In this document: positions 20,361 to 28,672 of the stretch, piece after piece
Layout of the letters: each line of letters begins with the position of its first letter
Numbering within the stretch: the stretch's first letter is position 1
Source: Verrucomicrobiota bacterium
GTDB taxonomy: Bacteria; Verrucomicrobiota; Verrucomicrobiia; Chthoniobacterales; SZAS-18
Assembly: GCA_025353105.1 (NCBI GenBank)
Contig: JANXRG010000004.1
Span: forward strand, 1-55,409
Length of the DNA stretch: 55,409 nucleotides
Direction: 5' to 3'
Made by a program: the position numbers and the translations under genes
The notes under the pieces: generated by a model
What the model saw: the letters and a program-made list of their open reading frames with translations, nothing else
Databases searched by the model: none
What the model was told of the DNA's origin: nothing

Positions 20361-21578
20361 ATGGCCAAGAATCCCATCATCGTCGGTCTCGAAATCGGCA
20401 CCACGAAAGTCTGCGTGGTGGTGGCCGAAGCCGCGCCCGGCGACGAGACCCGGATTCTCTGCGTCGGCCAGGCCGATTCACGCGGGGTCCGCAAAGGCGA
20501 AATCGTCGATTTTGATGCGGCGCACGAGGCGTTGCGCGATGCCATCGCCGACGCCGAGTCGAAGAGCGATGTCACGATCCGAAGCGCCTACGTCGGCATC
20601 ACCGGCGGCCATGTCACCAGCCTGAACAACCGCGGCGTGGTCCATCTCCCGGGCGAGCGTAACGAGATTTCCGATGACGACGTCGGGGAGGTAAAACTGC
20701 GCGCCGGTGAGGTCAGCATCCCGACGAACAACGCGTTTCTACATAACTTCATCCAGCAATACCGGGTGGATGGCCGCGACGGCGTGATGAATCCCGTCGG
20801 CATGCTCGGCCATAAGATCGAGGCCGACTATCACGTCGTCCACGGGGTACGGAATCGAATCCAGAACACCATCCGGCTCGTGCGCGAAGTTCCTCTCGAG
20901 GTGGACGATGTCGTCTTCAGCGGTCTGGCTTCGGCGCTTGCGGTGCTCGACCGCGAACAGCGCGAGCGCGGCGCGCTCGTCATCGATATCGGCGGCGGCA
21001 CGACGGATTACGTCATCTACCGCGACGGCGCGGTGCACGACAGCGGATGCATCGCGGTCGGCGGTGATCACATCACGAACGACATCTCGATGGGGCTGCG
21101 CGTTCCGATGGCGAGGGCGGATCGGTTGAAAATCGAGGAGGGCGGCGCCGTGCTCGGCACCTGCATGCCGGACGAGAAAATCCACCTGCGCGGCGAGCCC
21201 GGCTTTGCCGCGCGGGACATCGAGCGCGAGATGCTGCACCAGGTGATTCACTACCGGCTCCGCGAAATCTTCGAGTTGCTGAAGAAGCGTTTCAATGACG
21301 AGCGTCACCTCGATTACCTCGGCGCCGGCGTTGTCCTAACGGGCGGCTCCAGCCAGATTCCCGGCATCCAGTATCTCGCCGAGGAGGTCTTCGGCATTCC
21401 CGTGCAGCCGGCGCAGTCGCCGCCGCTGAGCGGCCTGACCTCCGCGCTCGCGAATCCACAAATTTCGACGGCGCTCGGGCTGGTCGAATACGCCCGCCTC
21501 GTGCAGGATGAACATCCCACCGAGGGCTTCTGGCTGCGGATGAAGCATCGGTTCGCCCGCGCGCTCGGTTCGCGGTAA
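20361..21578 (+). CDS. ftsA: Cell division protein FtsA
   Basis: 405 residues from the ATG at 20361 (MAKNPIIVGLEIGTTKVC); an in-frame GTG at 20346 would add five. Actin-fold ATPase that tethers FtsZ to the membrane. Visible are phosphate-1 loop GLEIGTTKV, the ALAVLDREQRERGALVIDIGGGTTDY phosphate-2 region in shortened form DIGGGTTDY, and the adenosine motif LTGGSSQIPG. The C-terminus WLRMKHRFARALGSR is a basic amphipathic helix fitting the FtsA membrane-targeting sequence. It lies directly before ftsZ. Confidence 0.95.
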   Translation: MAKNPIIVGLEIGTTKVCVVVAEAAPGDETRILCVGQADSRGVRKGEIVDFDAAHEALRDAIADAESKSDVTIRSAYVGITGGHVTSLNNRGVVHLPGERNEISDDDVGEVKLRAGEVSIPTNNAFLHNFIQQYRVDGRDGVMNPVGMLGHKIEADYHVVHGVRNRIQNTIRLVREVPLEVDDVVFSGLASALAVLDREQRERGALVIDIGGGTTDYVIYRDGAVHDSGCIAVGGDHITNDISMGLRVPMARADRLKIEEGGAVLGTCMPDEKIHLRGEPGFAARDIEREMLHQVIHYRLREIFELLKKRFNDERHLDYLGAGVVLTGGSSQIPGIQYLAEEVFGIPVQPAQSPPLSGLTSALANPQISTALGLVEYARLVQDEHPTEGFWLRMKHRFARALGSR

Positions 21579-21589
21579 ACTCTTTCGCC

Positions 21590-22894
21590 ATGACGAATTC
21601 CCCGCTCCCCTCGACGAAGCCGGATCCCTCGGCCGATCGGATCAAGGTGAAAGTGGTCGGCATCGGCGGCGCCGGATCCAACGTGCTCGATCGCCTCGTG
21701 CTCGACGACGCCGTCGAAGTGGATCTCGTGTCTTGCAACACCGACGTGCAATCCCTGGCGAGCAGCGTCGCCAGCCAGAAGGTGCAGCTCGGCCGGACGC
21801 TTACCCGCGGTCTCGGCGCGGGCGGCGATCCGGAAATCGGGTTCGCCGCCGCGGAGGAGGCGGCCGGGGAAATTTCTGCCGCGATCGAGGGCACGCCGCT
21901 CGTGTTCATCGTGGCCGGCCTCGGCGGCGGCACCGGGTCCGGCGCCGCACCGCTCGTGGCAAAACTTGCGCGCGAACGCGGCTCATTGGTCCTCGCCTGC
22001 GTGACGCTGCCGTTTTCCTTCGAAGGCCGCCGCCGCCGCGAGCAGGCTCGCGAATCGCTGCGCGCCATCCAGACGTACGCCGACGCTGTCATCTGTTTTG
22101 AGAACGACCGCATGGGCGAAATCGTCCTGCCGACCGCCGGTGTTCATGACGCCTTTGGCCGGACGGATCAAGTCATCGGGCAATGCGTCCGATCGGTGAT
22201 CGATCTCGTTCAGCGCCGCGGCCTGATCCGGTTGGGATTCGATGATCTTCTCAGCGCGCTTCGCAATCACGATTCGCGTTGCCTGTTTGGTTACGCGGAA
22301 GCTGCGGGGCACGACCGCGCTGCGCTCGCGGCGGATGAGGCGCTGCGCAGTCCGTTGATGGATGGCGGCACCCTGCTGCCGCGCGTCGCCCACGTGCTGG
22401 TTAACATCACCGGTGGCCACGATCTCACGCTGGCGGAGATCCAATCGCTAATGCAGGCCTTGCATCACCGGATCGCGGAAAATGCGCAGGTGTTGTTCGG
22501 CGCGACGGTGGATTCGAAATTTAACGGGCGCCTCGGCGTGACCGTGATCGGTTCGCTGCCCGCGGGCGCCTTCCCGCCGGAAGAAACCGCGCCCGCCCCC
22601 GTCGTCCGGATTCCAGCCGCCGCGCCCACGGTCCCCCGCCCGGCTCCCGTCGCGCCCCGCGCCGCTCCACTGGAGCCGCCCCGCGCTCCGGAGAGATTTT
22701 CTCCTCCTGCGCCGGTACCCGCGCGGAACGATGCGGTCCGACCGGTCCCGCCCCGTGCGCCCGCGACCCCGCCGGAGCCGACCCCCGTACCGGAGCCGGT
22801 TTACCGCGGTCGATTCGAGCGCAGCGAACCAACTATTGTCGACGGCGAGGACCTCGACGTTCCCGCCTTTTTGCGGAAGGGCTTGAAGAAATAG
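21590..22894 (+). CDS. ftsZ: Cell division GTPase FtsZ, with altered T7 loop
   Basis: 434 residues. Tubulin-like GTPase that forms the Z ring. The nucleotide site is normal (GIGGAGSN near 24-31, tubulin signature GGGTGSG at 112-118). The T7 synergy loop, NVDFAD in E. coli, reads RLGFDD at 214-219: the Asn and the first Asp are replaced by Arg and Gly, while the second Asp (Asp219) is kept. A Pro-rich linker (about 325-415) leads to the conserved tail DLDVPAFLRKGLKK that binds FtsA. The gene starts 11 bp after ftsA. Divergence from typical FtsZ is consistent with Verrucomicrobiota. Confidence 0.95.
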   Translation: MTNSPLPSTKPDPSADRIKVKVVGIGGAGSNVLDRLVLDDAVEVDLVSCNTDVQSLASSVASQKVQLGRTLTRGLGAGGDPEIGFAAAEEAAGEISAAIEGTPLVFIVAGLGGGTGSGAAPLVAKLARERGSLVLACVTLPFSFEGRRRREQARESLRAIQTYADAVICFENDRMGEIVLPTAGVHDAFGRTDQVIGQCVRSVIDLVQRRGLIRLGFDDLLSALRNHDSRCLFGYAEAAGHDRAALAADEALRSPLMDGGTLLPRVAHVLVNITGGHDLTLAEIQSLMQALHHRIAENAQVLFGATVDSKFNGRLGVTVIGSLPAGAFPPEETAPAPVVRIPAAAPTVPRPAPVAPRAAPLEPPRAPERFSPPAPVPARNDAVRPVPPRAPATPPEPTPVPEPVYRGRFERSEPTIVDGEDLDVPAFLRKGLKK

Positions 22895-22963
22895 CAACCC
22901 ACCACGTCATAGATTTCGCTGTCACAACTTCGTGATGGCCACTCCCAAAGACCCCACTCCCGT

Positions 22964-24157
22964 ATGACACCTCTCGTCCGCCGATTCCTCACTCTGTCGT
23001 TGACCGGCCTGCTGACCGCCGGTTCACTCGCGCTCGCCGAAGATAAAACCTACAATGTCAGCGGCCCCGTCAGTGCGATGGACGCGAGTGCCGTCACGCT
23101 GACGCAAGGCAAGGGCGCCGAAAAATTTATCATCCGGCGCAACAGCGCGACGCAGACTGCCGGCAGTCTTAAACCGGGAGATGTCGTGCGCATCGAATAT
23201 TTCATGACGGCGACGAGCATCGCGCCCAAGGGCACCAAGACCGTTCCGCCCGCTGGCGGGAAGATCTATCACGTCAGCGGCCCCATCTTCGCGAGCGACG
23301 CCAGCTCGATTTCGCTCACACAGGGAAAGGGTTCTGAAAAATACGTGATTTCACGCGGTGCCGGAACGCAGACGATTGATAATTTCAAGGTCGGCGACGT
23401 CGTGCGCGTGGGCTATTACATGACGGCGACCAGCATTGGGCTCAAGGAAGCCGGTAGGCCGGGCGCGGCCGTGGTTCCTGTGATCCCCGTCGCTCCCCGC
23501 GAAGCGCCCGCCGCCGCCGCGCCGGTGCCCGCGCCCATTCAGGTCACGCCTCGCGTTGCGCCCGCCGTCACCGCGCCCGCTACGGCACCCGTTCAAGCCG
23601 TACCGGCCCCGGCGCCCGTGACGCGAACCATGCCGGTACCGACTGTCGTCGCCCCGCCGGCCACCGCGGCCCCTGGTCCCGCCGCGACGACGACCGCCAC
23701 CGGAGAGGCTGCCGCGCCCGTGAAAATGACCAGGAAAACAAAGAAGGAAAAGGCGGCTGAGGCAGCAAGTGCCGCCGCAGCCACCGCCCCCGCGGCGCCA
23801 ATAACTCCCGCCAGCGGATCCGCCGCCGCCGTAAAGACGACGAGGAAAACAAAGAAGGAAGCCGCGACCGATGCGACGACCTCCGCGGCCACACCCGATG
23901 CGGCAGCGGCAGCGATCCCTGCCAAAAAAGCGGGGAAATCGAGTAATGCGAAAACAGGCGACGTGGTTTCCGAATCGGCAACGCCCAAGATGGAAGCGGC
24001 GCCCAGTCCCACCCCGGTTAAAAAGCCAAGGAAGACCAAGAAGCAAAAGGCCGAGGAAGCGGCCGCGACAGGGACGACCCCGAAGCGGGTCGCACCCAAG
24101 GGAATCCAGCCGGCGGAACAAATGCCCGTGCCGACTCCCACTCCCGCGGCGAAGTAG
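22964..24157 (+). CDS. Secreted repeat protein with Ala/Pro/Lys-rich tail
   Basis: 397 residues. A signal peptide (cleavage probably after LALA near residue 25) precedes two tandem beta-rich repeats of about 63 residues (about 28-90 and 100-163) that share VSGP, LTQGKG, GDVVR and YMTATSI. The C-terminal 230 residues are Ala/Pro-rich with three Lys clusters, each containing RKTKK. The repeats resemble small OB-like DUF5666-type modules, by eye only. The basic tail could bind anionic polymers such as DNA, LPS or teichoic-like material. It follows ftsZ by 69 bp and ends before a strong terminator. Confidence 0.75.
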   Translation: MTPLVRRFLTLSLTGLLTAGSLALAEDKTYNVSGPVSAMDASAVTLTQGKGAEKFIIRRNSATQTAGSLKPGDVVRIEYFMTATSIAPKGTKTVPPAGGKIYHVSGPIFASDASSISLTQGKGSEKYVISRGAGTQTIDNFKVGDVVRVGYYMTATSIGLKEAGRPGAAVVPVIPVAPREAPAAAAPVPAPIQVTPRVAPAVTAPATAPVQAVPAPAPVTRTMPVPTVVAPPATAAPGPAATTTATGEAAAPVKMTRKTKKEKAAEAASAAAATAPAAPITPASGSAAAVKTTRKTKKEAATDATTSAATPDAAAAAIPAKKAGKSSNAKTGDVVSESATPKMEAAPSPTPVKKPRKTKKQKAEEAAATGTTPKRVAPKGIQPAEQMPVPTPTPAAK

Positions 24158-24191
24158 TCACGACGCCTGCGATTCATCCCCGAAGCCCACC

Positions 24192-24221
24192 CCCCGTCAG
24201 CAGAAATGTTGACGGGGTTTT
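24192..24221 (+). terminator. Rho-independent terminator
   Basis: CCCCGTCA (24192-24199) pairs perfectly with TGACGGGG (24210-24217) around a 10-nt loop and is followed by TTTT. It closes the division cluster transcript and separates it from the UBact-proteasome genes. Confidence 0.8.
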
Positions 24222-24359
24222 CATTTGGACCCGTCGCGAAACCGACCGGTTCCCGAAACATTGAGCGGAAGCGATTCCAGGCGCGTCTAACTTAGAGTGC
24301 CGCGCCAAAAAGGGGAAGAAGGCTTGCCCATCGCGGCCGGGTCCCAGTACAAAGCTTGT

Positions 24360-24539
24360 ATGCCTGAACGCACCCAAAAACCAAATGTTCCGGCCCCGTG
24401 GAATCCGCAGTCAGGTGACGGCGGAGATGGACCGAAGGCTCCCGACATCACCAAGCCGGACACGCGCAAGCTCCTCGAGCGCATGCGGCGCGTCGATCCC
24501 GACCAATCGAAGCGCTATCGCCAGCGGACGGGCCAATAG
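24360..24539 (+). CDS. ubact: UBact, prokaryotic ubiquitin-like protein modifier
   Basis: 59 residues from the ATG at 24360. The sequence is disordered-looking, rich in Pro, Gly, Asp, Lys and Arg, and ends RQRTGQ. The segment GPKAPDITKPDTRKLL followed by ERMRRVDPDQSKRYRQ matches my recollection of the UBact family, the Pup-like modifier reported in Nitrospirae, Verrucomicrobia and other Gram-negative phyla. The C-terminal Gln would have to be deamidated to Glu before ligation to lysines, as for Pup. An in-frame ATG at 24297 would add 21 unlike residues. It is 81 bp before prcB, and the context makes the call strong. Confidence 0.88.
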   Translation: MPERTQKPNVPAPWNPQSGDGGDGPKAPDITKPDTRKLLERMRRVDPDQSKRYRQRTGQ

Positions 24540-24620
24540 GGGTCGACTGCGCGTTGAACGCCCTTTGGTCGGCGGGGATGACTTGCCCTGTCCGCGGAGG
24601 GCCGCAATACTTTGCGACGA

Positions 24621-25436
24621 ATGATGCCCCGTCCCGCCAGCGAGTCCGTCGCCGGAGCCATGCTTGGGTTTCGCGACTTTCCGGAACTTCTCCAGGCTCG
24701 TGGCCTGCTGCCGGTGGCATCGCCGGCAGTGGGCGGCGCGAACCAACCGACCCAGACGCAGGCCACCACGATCCTCGCGTTCAAGTTCGCTGGGGGCGTC
24801 CTGGTTGCAGGTGATCGCCGCGCGACCTCCGGCAACGTGATGGTCTACGACCGCGCCGACAAGGTGATCGAGATCGATGATCACTCGTTGATGGCGATCG
24901 CGGGGTCTCCCGCCGCTGCCTGGGAGATGGCACGCGTCCTGTCCCACTCATTCCAATTCTACCGCCGCACGCAGCTCCAGGAGATGACGGTATCCGCCAA
25001 GGTGCGCGCGCTCTCCAAGTTGTTGCGGGATAATTTCGGCCTCGCGATGCAAGGGGTCGGTGCCGTGGTGCCCATCTTTGCAACGTTCGATGCCGCCCAC
25101 CCTTTCCCCGGAGGAAAGCTGTTTTTCTACGACGTCATGGGCGCGCAATTCGAGGCGGCGGACTATGCGACGACCGGTTCCGGATCGCCCGCGATGCGTG
25201 GGGTGCTTTACCACGAGAACACCTACGGCCGTGCGCCGCTGCGCTCCCTCGACCGCGATTCGGCCATCGGCCTGGCCTTGCGCGCGCTCGACACGGCGGC
25301 GGAATCCGACACGGCCACCGGCGGCCTCGACCCGCGTGGAAAAATCTTTCCCGTCATCAAACTCGTGACCGGGGCCGGCGTGATTTCTGTCGCGGACTCC
25401 GACATGACCCGGATGCTTCCGACTCGCAACGAATGA
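24621..25436 (+). CDS. prcB: 20S proteasome beta subunit
   Basis: 271 residues from the ATG at 24621 (a second ATG follows at once; TTG 24612 is also open). A propeptide of about 48 residues ends QTQA, and cleavage would expose the nucleophile Thr49 in TTILAFKF. Counting from that Thr, Asp17 (AGDRRAT) and Lys33 are in the canonical positions, and the GSGS and ATGGLD segments supply the remaining catalytic residues. It should therefore be an active N-terminal-nucleophile protease. The sequence resembles actinobacterial PrcB. It lies 12 bp before prcA in the usual prcB-prcA order. Confidence 0.96.
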   Translation: MMPRPASESVAGAMLGFRDFPELLQARGLLPVASPAVGGANQPTQTQATTILAFKFAGGVLVAGDRRATSGNVMVYDRADKVIEIDDHSLMAIAGSPAAAWEMARVLSHSFQFYRRTQLQEMTVSAKVRALSKLLRDNFGLAMQGVGAVVPIFATFDAAHPFPGGKLFFYDVMGAQFEAADYATTGSGSPAMRGVLYHENTYGRAPLRSLDRDSAIGLALRALDTAAESDTATGGLDPRGKIFPVIKLVTGAGVISVADSDMTRMLPTRNE

Positions 25437-25448
25437 TGTCGCACGCCT

Positions 25449-26237
25449 ATGTTTGAAGAGCCGTTTCGTTTTGTGGAGGCGATCGCCAATCGTCGCGAGT
25501 ACATCGAGAATGAACTCGCAACGGGAAGCCCGATCACCGCGCTCGCATACGATCGCGGCATCGTCCTCTTCACGATGGGACGGGACCGGCAAAAAATCTT
25601 TGAGGTGTATGATCGCATTGCGCTCGGCGCGCTCGGTCACCCTGGCGACATCGAGCGCCTGCGCATGCTGGCCATCGAGCTCGCGAGCACCGAGGGGTTT
25701 ACGCGCTCCGCGGCGGACGTGTCGCTACGCCGTCTCGTCAATTACTCGCTCAGCCCGGGCCTGAAGGCCGCATTCGAGCAGATTTATGGTCCGCCGTATC
25801 TTGCCCGCCTGCTGTTTGCCGAACTCGGCGCGTCGCCCTCGACGGATCAATTTGTCCGCGTCGATTTTGACGGCGCCATTCATTCGAATGGCAACCCCGC
25901 GCTCAAGACCCGCCCGGGCTTCGGCGTGCTCAGCGGCACCAAACGCTCGGAGACGCGCATGAATGCCTTCCTCACGCAAGAGCACCGCTCTGACCTTTCG
26001 CTGACGGAGGCCGTTCGCGTTGCGCGAGACGCGTGGGTCGTCGGGCATCTCGCGTTGATCGCAAAGGACGAGTTCAATCCCGACGCGCCGTTTCCCACCG
26101 CGACGGAGATTCACGCGGCGCAGACCACCGTGCTGACCCAAGCTGTCTTCGAAGCGGCGCTTCTCGATCGGACGCGGCCCGACGGCCCAGCCTATCGAAC
26201 GCTCGATGCGGCGGAGCTCGCCGGGTTGCAAGGCTGA
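25449..26237 (+). CDS. prcA: 20S proteasome alpha subunit
   Basis: 262 residues, an Ntn-fold without a catalytic Thr. The N-terminal helix FRFVEAIANRREYIEN, which gates the pore, is followed by SPITALAYDRGIVLFTMG, equivalent to the first strands of actinobacterial PrcA, and by KIFEVYDRIALGALGH. The seven-membered alpha rings cap the beta rings and dock the ATPase. The C-terminus (LDAAELAGLQG) is shorter than in mycobacterial PrcA. It follows prcB by 12 bp, and a membrane protein gene starts 19 bp after it. Confidence 0.95.
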   Translation: MFEEPFRFVEAIANRREYIENELATGSPITALAYDRGIVLFTMGRDRQKIFEVYDRIALGALGHPGDIERLRMLAIELASTEGFTRSAADVSLRRLVNYSLSPGLKAAFEQIYGPPYLARLLFAELGASPSTDQFVRVDFDGAIHSNGNPALKTRPGFGVLSGTKRSETRMNAFLTQEHRSDLSLTEAVRVARDAWVVGHLALIAKDEFNPDAPFPTATEIHAAQTTVLTQAVFEAALLDRTRPDGPAYRTLDAAELAGLQG

Positions 26238-26256
26238 CGGCGTCCCCCCCGACCCG

Positions 26257-26886
26257 ATGAACGGTGCGTCTCGCTCCACGGTTGGCGCGCGTGTGCTGGT
26301 CGCGCTCGGCCTGTGGTTGGCAATCGCAACCGTACTTTCCACCCTTGGCGCGTGGGAGCGGATTCGGATTCCAATGCCCGTGGTGGTCCCGGCGCTGGTC
26401 GGCATCCTGCTGGGCGTCATCGCGTTGAACGCGCGGGTCCGGGTGTGGGTTTATGCGCTCGATCCGCGCTGGCTGGTAGCCCTTCATCTCGTGCGCTTTG
26501 TCGGCTTTCTCTTTCTCGTCATGTATCAACGCGGGGAGCTGCCGTGGGCCTTCGCGGTTCCCGGTGGCTGGGGTGACATCGTCGTCGGCTGCACGGCGGC
26601 GGTGCTACTGGTTGCGGTCCTGCCAGTGCGTTCGCGAACTTCGTGGCGGCTCCTGCTCATCTGGAACCTCGCCGGACTCACGGACATCCTTTTCGTGGTG
26701 AGCACCGCGTTGCGGCTGTTCCTCTCGGACCCGCCGTCGATGAGCGCGCTTCTGCGATTGCCGCTCAGTCTCTTACCAGCATTCTTTGTCCCGTTGATCA
26801 TTGTTTCCCACCTGATTCTTTTTGTCTGGCTTAAGCACCATCGGGGCGACGGAAATTCGAATGCTTTCGCCGACGCGCCGTTCTAA
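26257..26886 (+). CDS. Polytopic membrane protein of unknown function
   Basis: 209 residues from the ATG at 26257; the open frame upstream overlaps prcA and is not supported. About six transmembrane helices (near 10-30, 38-58, 70-89, 105-123, 130-152 and 170-195). A conserved-looking loop ELPWAFAVPGGWGDI sits between helices 3 and 4. I recognise no family. It lies 19 bp after prcA and 24 bp before the next gene, so it is probably co-transcribed with the proteasome genes. Confidence 0.75.
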   Translation: MNGASRSTVGARVLVALGLWLAIATVLSTLGAWERIRIPMPVVVPALVGILLGVIALNARVRVWVYALDPRWLVALHLVRFVGFLFLVMYQRGELPWAFAVPGGWGDIVVGCTAAVLLVAVLPVRSRTSWRLLLIWNLAGLTDILFVVSTALRLFLSDPPSMSALLRLPLSLLPAFFVPLIIVSHLILFVWLKHHRGDGNSNAFADAPF

Positions 26887-26910
26887 GATAAGACCGTACC
26901 TTTCTTGCCC

Positions 26911-27750
26911 ATGAAACGACTTCCCACGCTACTGCTCCTCTGCGCCACTTTTCCGCTTCTCCTGCCCGCCGATGACGACACCAAGCAGGTGCAGCAGGCT
27001 CTGAAGACCCAGGGATTCTATTACGGCGACGTCGACGGCGCGCCCAGCGAAGAGACCACCGAAGCAATCCGGAGGTTCCAGATTCGCAACGGGCTTCTCG
27101 TGACGGGAAAACCCGACAACGAAACCCGCAAGGCCCTCGTCACGGGCGGCGAGGCGACGACGCCGTCGCAATCTCCAGCCGTGGAACCGCCGGGCATTCC
27201 GCAGTCACCTGCGGCTGCGCAACCCCTTCTTCCGCCAAGCGAAATCCAGGTTCCCACGGCCAGACCCCCGTCCGCGAAGCGCCCCGATCTGCGCGCCGAT
27301 CCGTCGCAAACAGCGCCAGCACCGCGCAATCCGGGTTCCTCGATCCAGGATGCCTCCGTGACCGATGGTACCACAAGTTATCGCGGCGGAAGCTCCATCT
27401 TCAACGGCGGACCGTTCGCCGGAGCGCCGCCCTTCGTGCAAACCAGCGTTCTCGGGCAGACGCAAGCAATGCTGTCCCGCGAGGGATTTTACAACGGGCC
27501 GGTCGACGGCCTGCCCGGTCAACGGACGGCGGAAGCGCTGCTCGCCTATCAAGCCGCGTATGGTCTTCCGCGCTCCGGACGACTCGATGCCAACACGGTC
27601 CGGGCTCTCGGCATCGCCCCGGTCGCGGAAGCCCGCGCACCGCGCCCGTCGAGGCCCGCCCGCCCGAGATATTATGAGCCGCCTGCCCCGCGCCAGCAGG
27701 GCTCCGGCGCGTACGAGGGCCGCATCGTGCCCGAGACGCGGCCACGCTGA
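26911..27750 (+). CDS. Secreted protein with two peptidoglycan-binding domains
   Basis: 279 residues from the ATG at 26911. A signal peptide (KRLPTLLLLCATFPLLLPAD) is followed by two PG_binding_1-type modules: one near 24-75 (VQQALKTQGFYYGDVDGAPS then AIRRFQIRNGL) and one near 180-235 (TQAMLSREGFYNGPVDGLPG then ALLAYQAAYGL). A Pro-rich linker separates them and the C-terminus is basic and low complexity. No hydrolase domain is visible. It would sit in the periplasm bound to peptidoglycan. It is the last + strand gene of the proteasome group before a convergent gene. Confidence 0.8.
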   Translation: MKRLPTLLLLCATFPLLLPADDDTKQVQQALKTQGFYYGDVDGAPSEETTEAIRRFQIRNGLLVTGKPDNETRKALVTGGEATTPSQSPAVEPPGIPQSPAAAQPLLPPSEIQVPTARPPSAKRPDLRADPSQTAPAPRNPGSSIQDASVTDGTTSYRGGSSIFNGGPFAGAPPFVQTSVLGQTQAMLSREGFYNGPVDGLPGQRTAEALLAYQAAYGLPRSGRLDANTVRALGIAPVAEARAPRPSRPARPRYYEPPAPRQQGSGAYEGRIVPETRPR

Positions 27751-27762
27751 TTTCCCCGCGCG

Positions 27763-28611
27763 TCAGTGGCCGCTGGCCACCCGCGTCACGTTGTCCAGCT
27801 CGAGAAAGACGGAGCCGACAAACACCTGCGACTGCACGCGTAGAATCTGCCGCGTGGCGTCGTCGGAAATCCAGATCGTCGCGCTGCGGAACCGCTTGTT
27901 GGGCACGAGCGAACCGTCGTCCTTCACCCTTTGAATCGAATCAACCGATATCCGAATCGCTCGAAACTTCCCGGCGCGCATCGAAATCTCCTCGCGGTTG
28001 CGCACCGTCACCGTCATGAGATAGGGCACACTTGGCGACATCACCGCCACGGTCCTCGTCTCGCCGTTGCCGAGTGACAGGCTCCGCAGCAGGAGAAAAG
28101 TGCTCATGAAATCCTGCAGTGCCATCGAATCGAATCGCTTGGTTTCCGTCCGCGGAGCGCCGGCCCCCGATTTCGAGACGATCGTGCGTGTGCGATCCGC
28201 GCCGTCCGCGTCGAACCGCACCGATTCCCGGAGGGTCCGATCGGACCGCTCCTCCGTCTGGTCGATTCGGATGGGACGCAGGCGCGAGGCATTTACCGTC
28301 GAGAGAATCGTGGCGTCGAGCGGCCAGAGCGTGCGGGCGGTTCCCACCGTGGTGGTGTCCGCCCGAAATTCATACGTGTCGGCCTGCGGTCGCTTGATCA
28401 CCATCTCCGCGCGCGCCGCGGTGATGCCGCCCCATCCGATTCGGTAGGTCGCGCGAAAAGGCGTCGCGAGAGCCGGAAAATCGCCGGGTTTGACCGCGCT
28501 GACCTGATCCTCCCATCCGGCACCGGACACCAAGGTCGGGCCGAAGACTCCAAGAACGAGCGCCGCTGCGCAAATCATGCCGCCGGGATTGTTGTAATTG
28601 GAGAAAAGCAT
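27763..28611 (-). CDS. DUF3108 family protein
   Basis: 282 residues. The N-terminal hydrophobic segment (MICAAALVLGVFGPTLVSG) acts as a signal peptide; an ATG at 28578 is an alternative start that begins just there. The body has the DUF3108 pattern, beginning near FRATYRIGWGGITAARAEM and continuing with beta strands (YEFRADTTTVGTARTLWPLD). The family is periplasmic or surface-exposed and of unknown function. It is convergent with the peptidoglycan-binding gene and divergent from the phosphodiesterase gene across 61 bp. Confidence 0.75.
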   Translation of the reverse strand: MLFSNYNNPGGMICAAALVLGVFGPTLVSGAGWEDQVSAVKPGDFPALATPFRATYRIGWGGITAARAEMVIKRPQADTYEFRADTTTVGTARTLWPLDATILSTVNASRLRPIRIDQTEERSDRTLRESVRFDADGADRTRTIVSKSGAGAPRTETKRFDSMALQDFMSTFLLLRSLSLGNGETRTVAVMSPSVPYLMTVTVRNREEISMRAGKFRAIRISVDSIQRVKDDGSLVPNKRFRSATIWISDDATRQILRVQSQVFVGSVFLELDNVTRVASGH

Positions 28612-28641
28612 TAAGGATGTCGACTCGCTGCAGGTCGCCCT

Positions 28642-28660
28642 TTGACATACGACAGGTCAA
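28642..28660. promoter_or_regulatory. Operator-like palindrome in a divergent promoter region
   Basis: TTGAC and GTCAA flank a 9-bp spacer between the divergent DUF3108 and phosphodiesterase genes. TTGACA on the + strand could also be a -35 element, but no convincing -10 follows and the ATG at 28673 is too close. Confidence 0.25.
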
Positions 28661-28672
28661 ACTTATTCGAAA

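Noticed and set aside
24222-24359. A promoter or second short gene ahead of ubact
   Set aside because: TTGAGC at 24261 and TAACTT are too far apart (21 bp) for a good promoter, and the in-frame upstream ATG adds residues unlike UBact.
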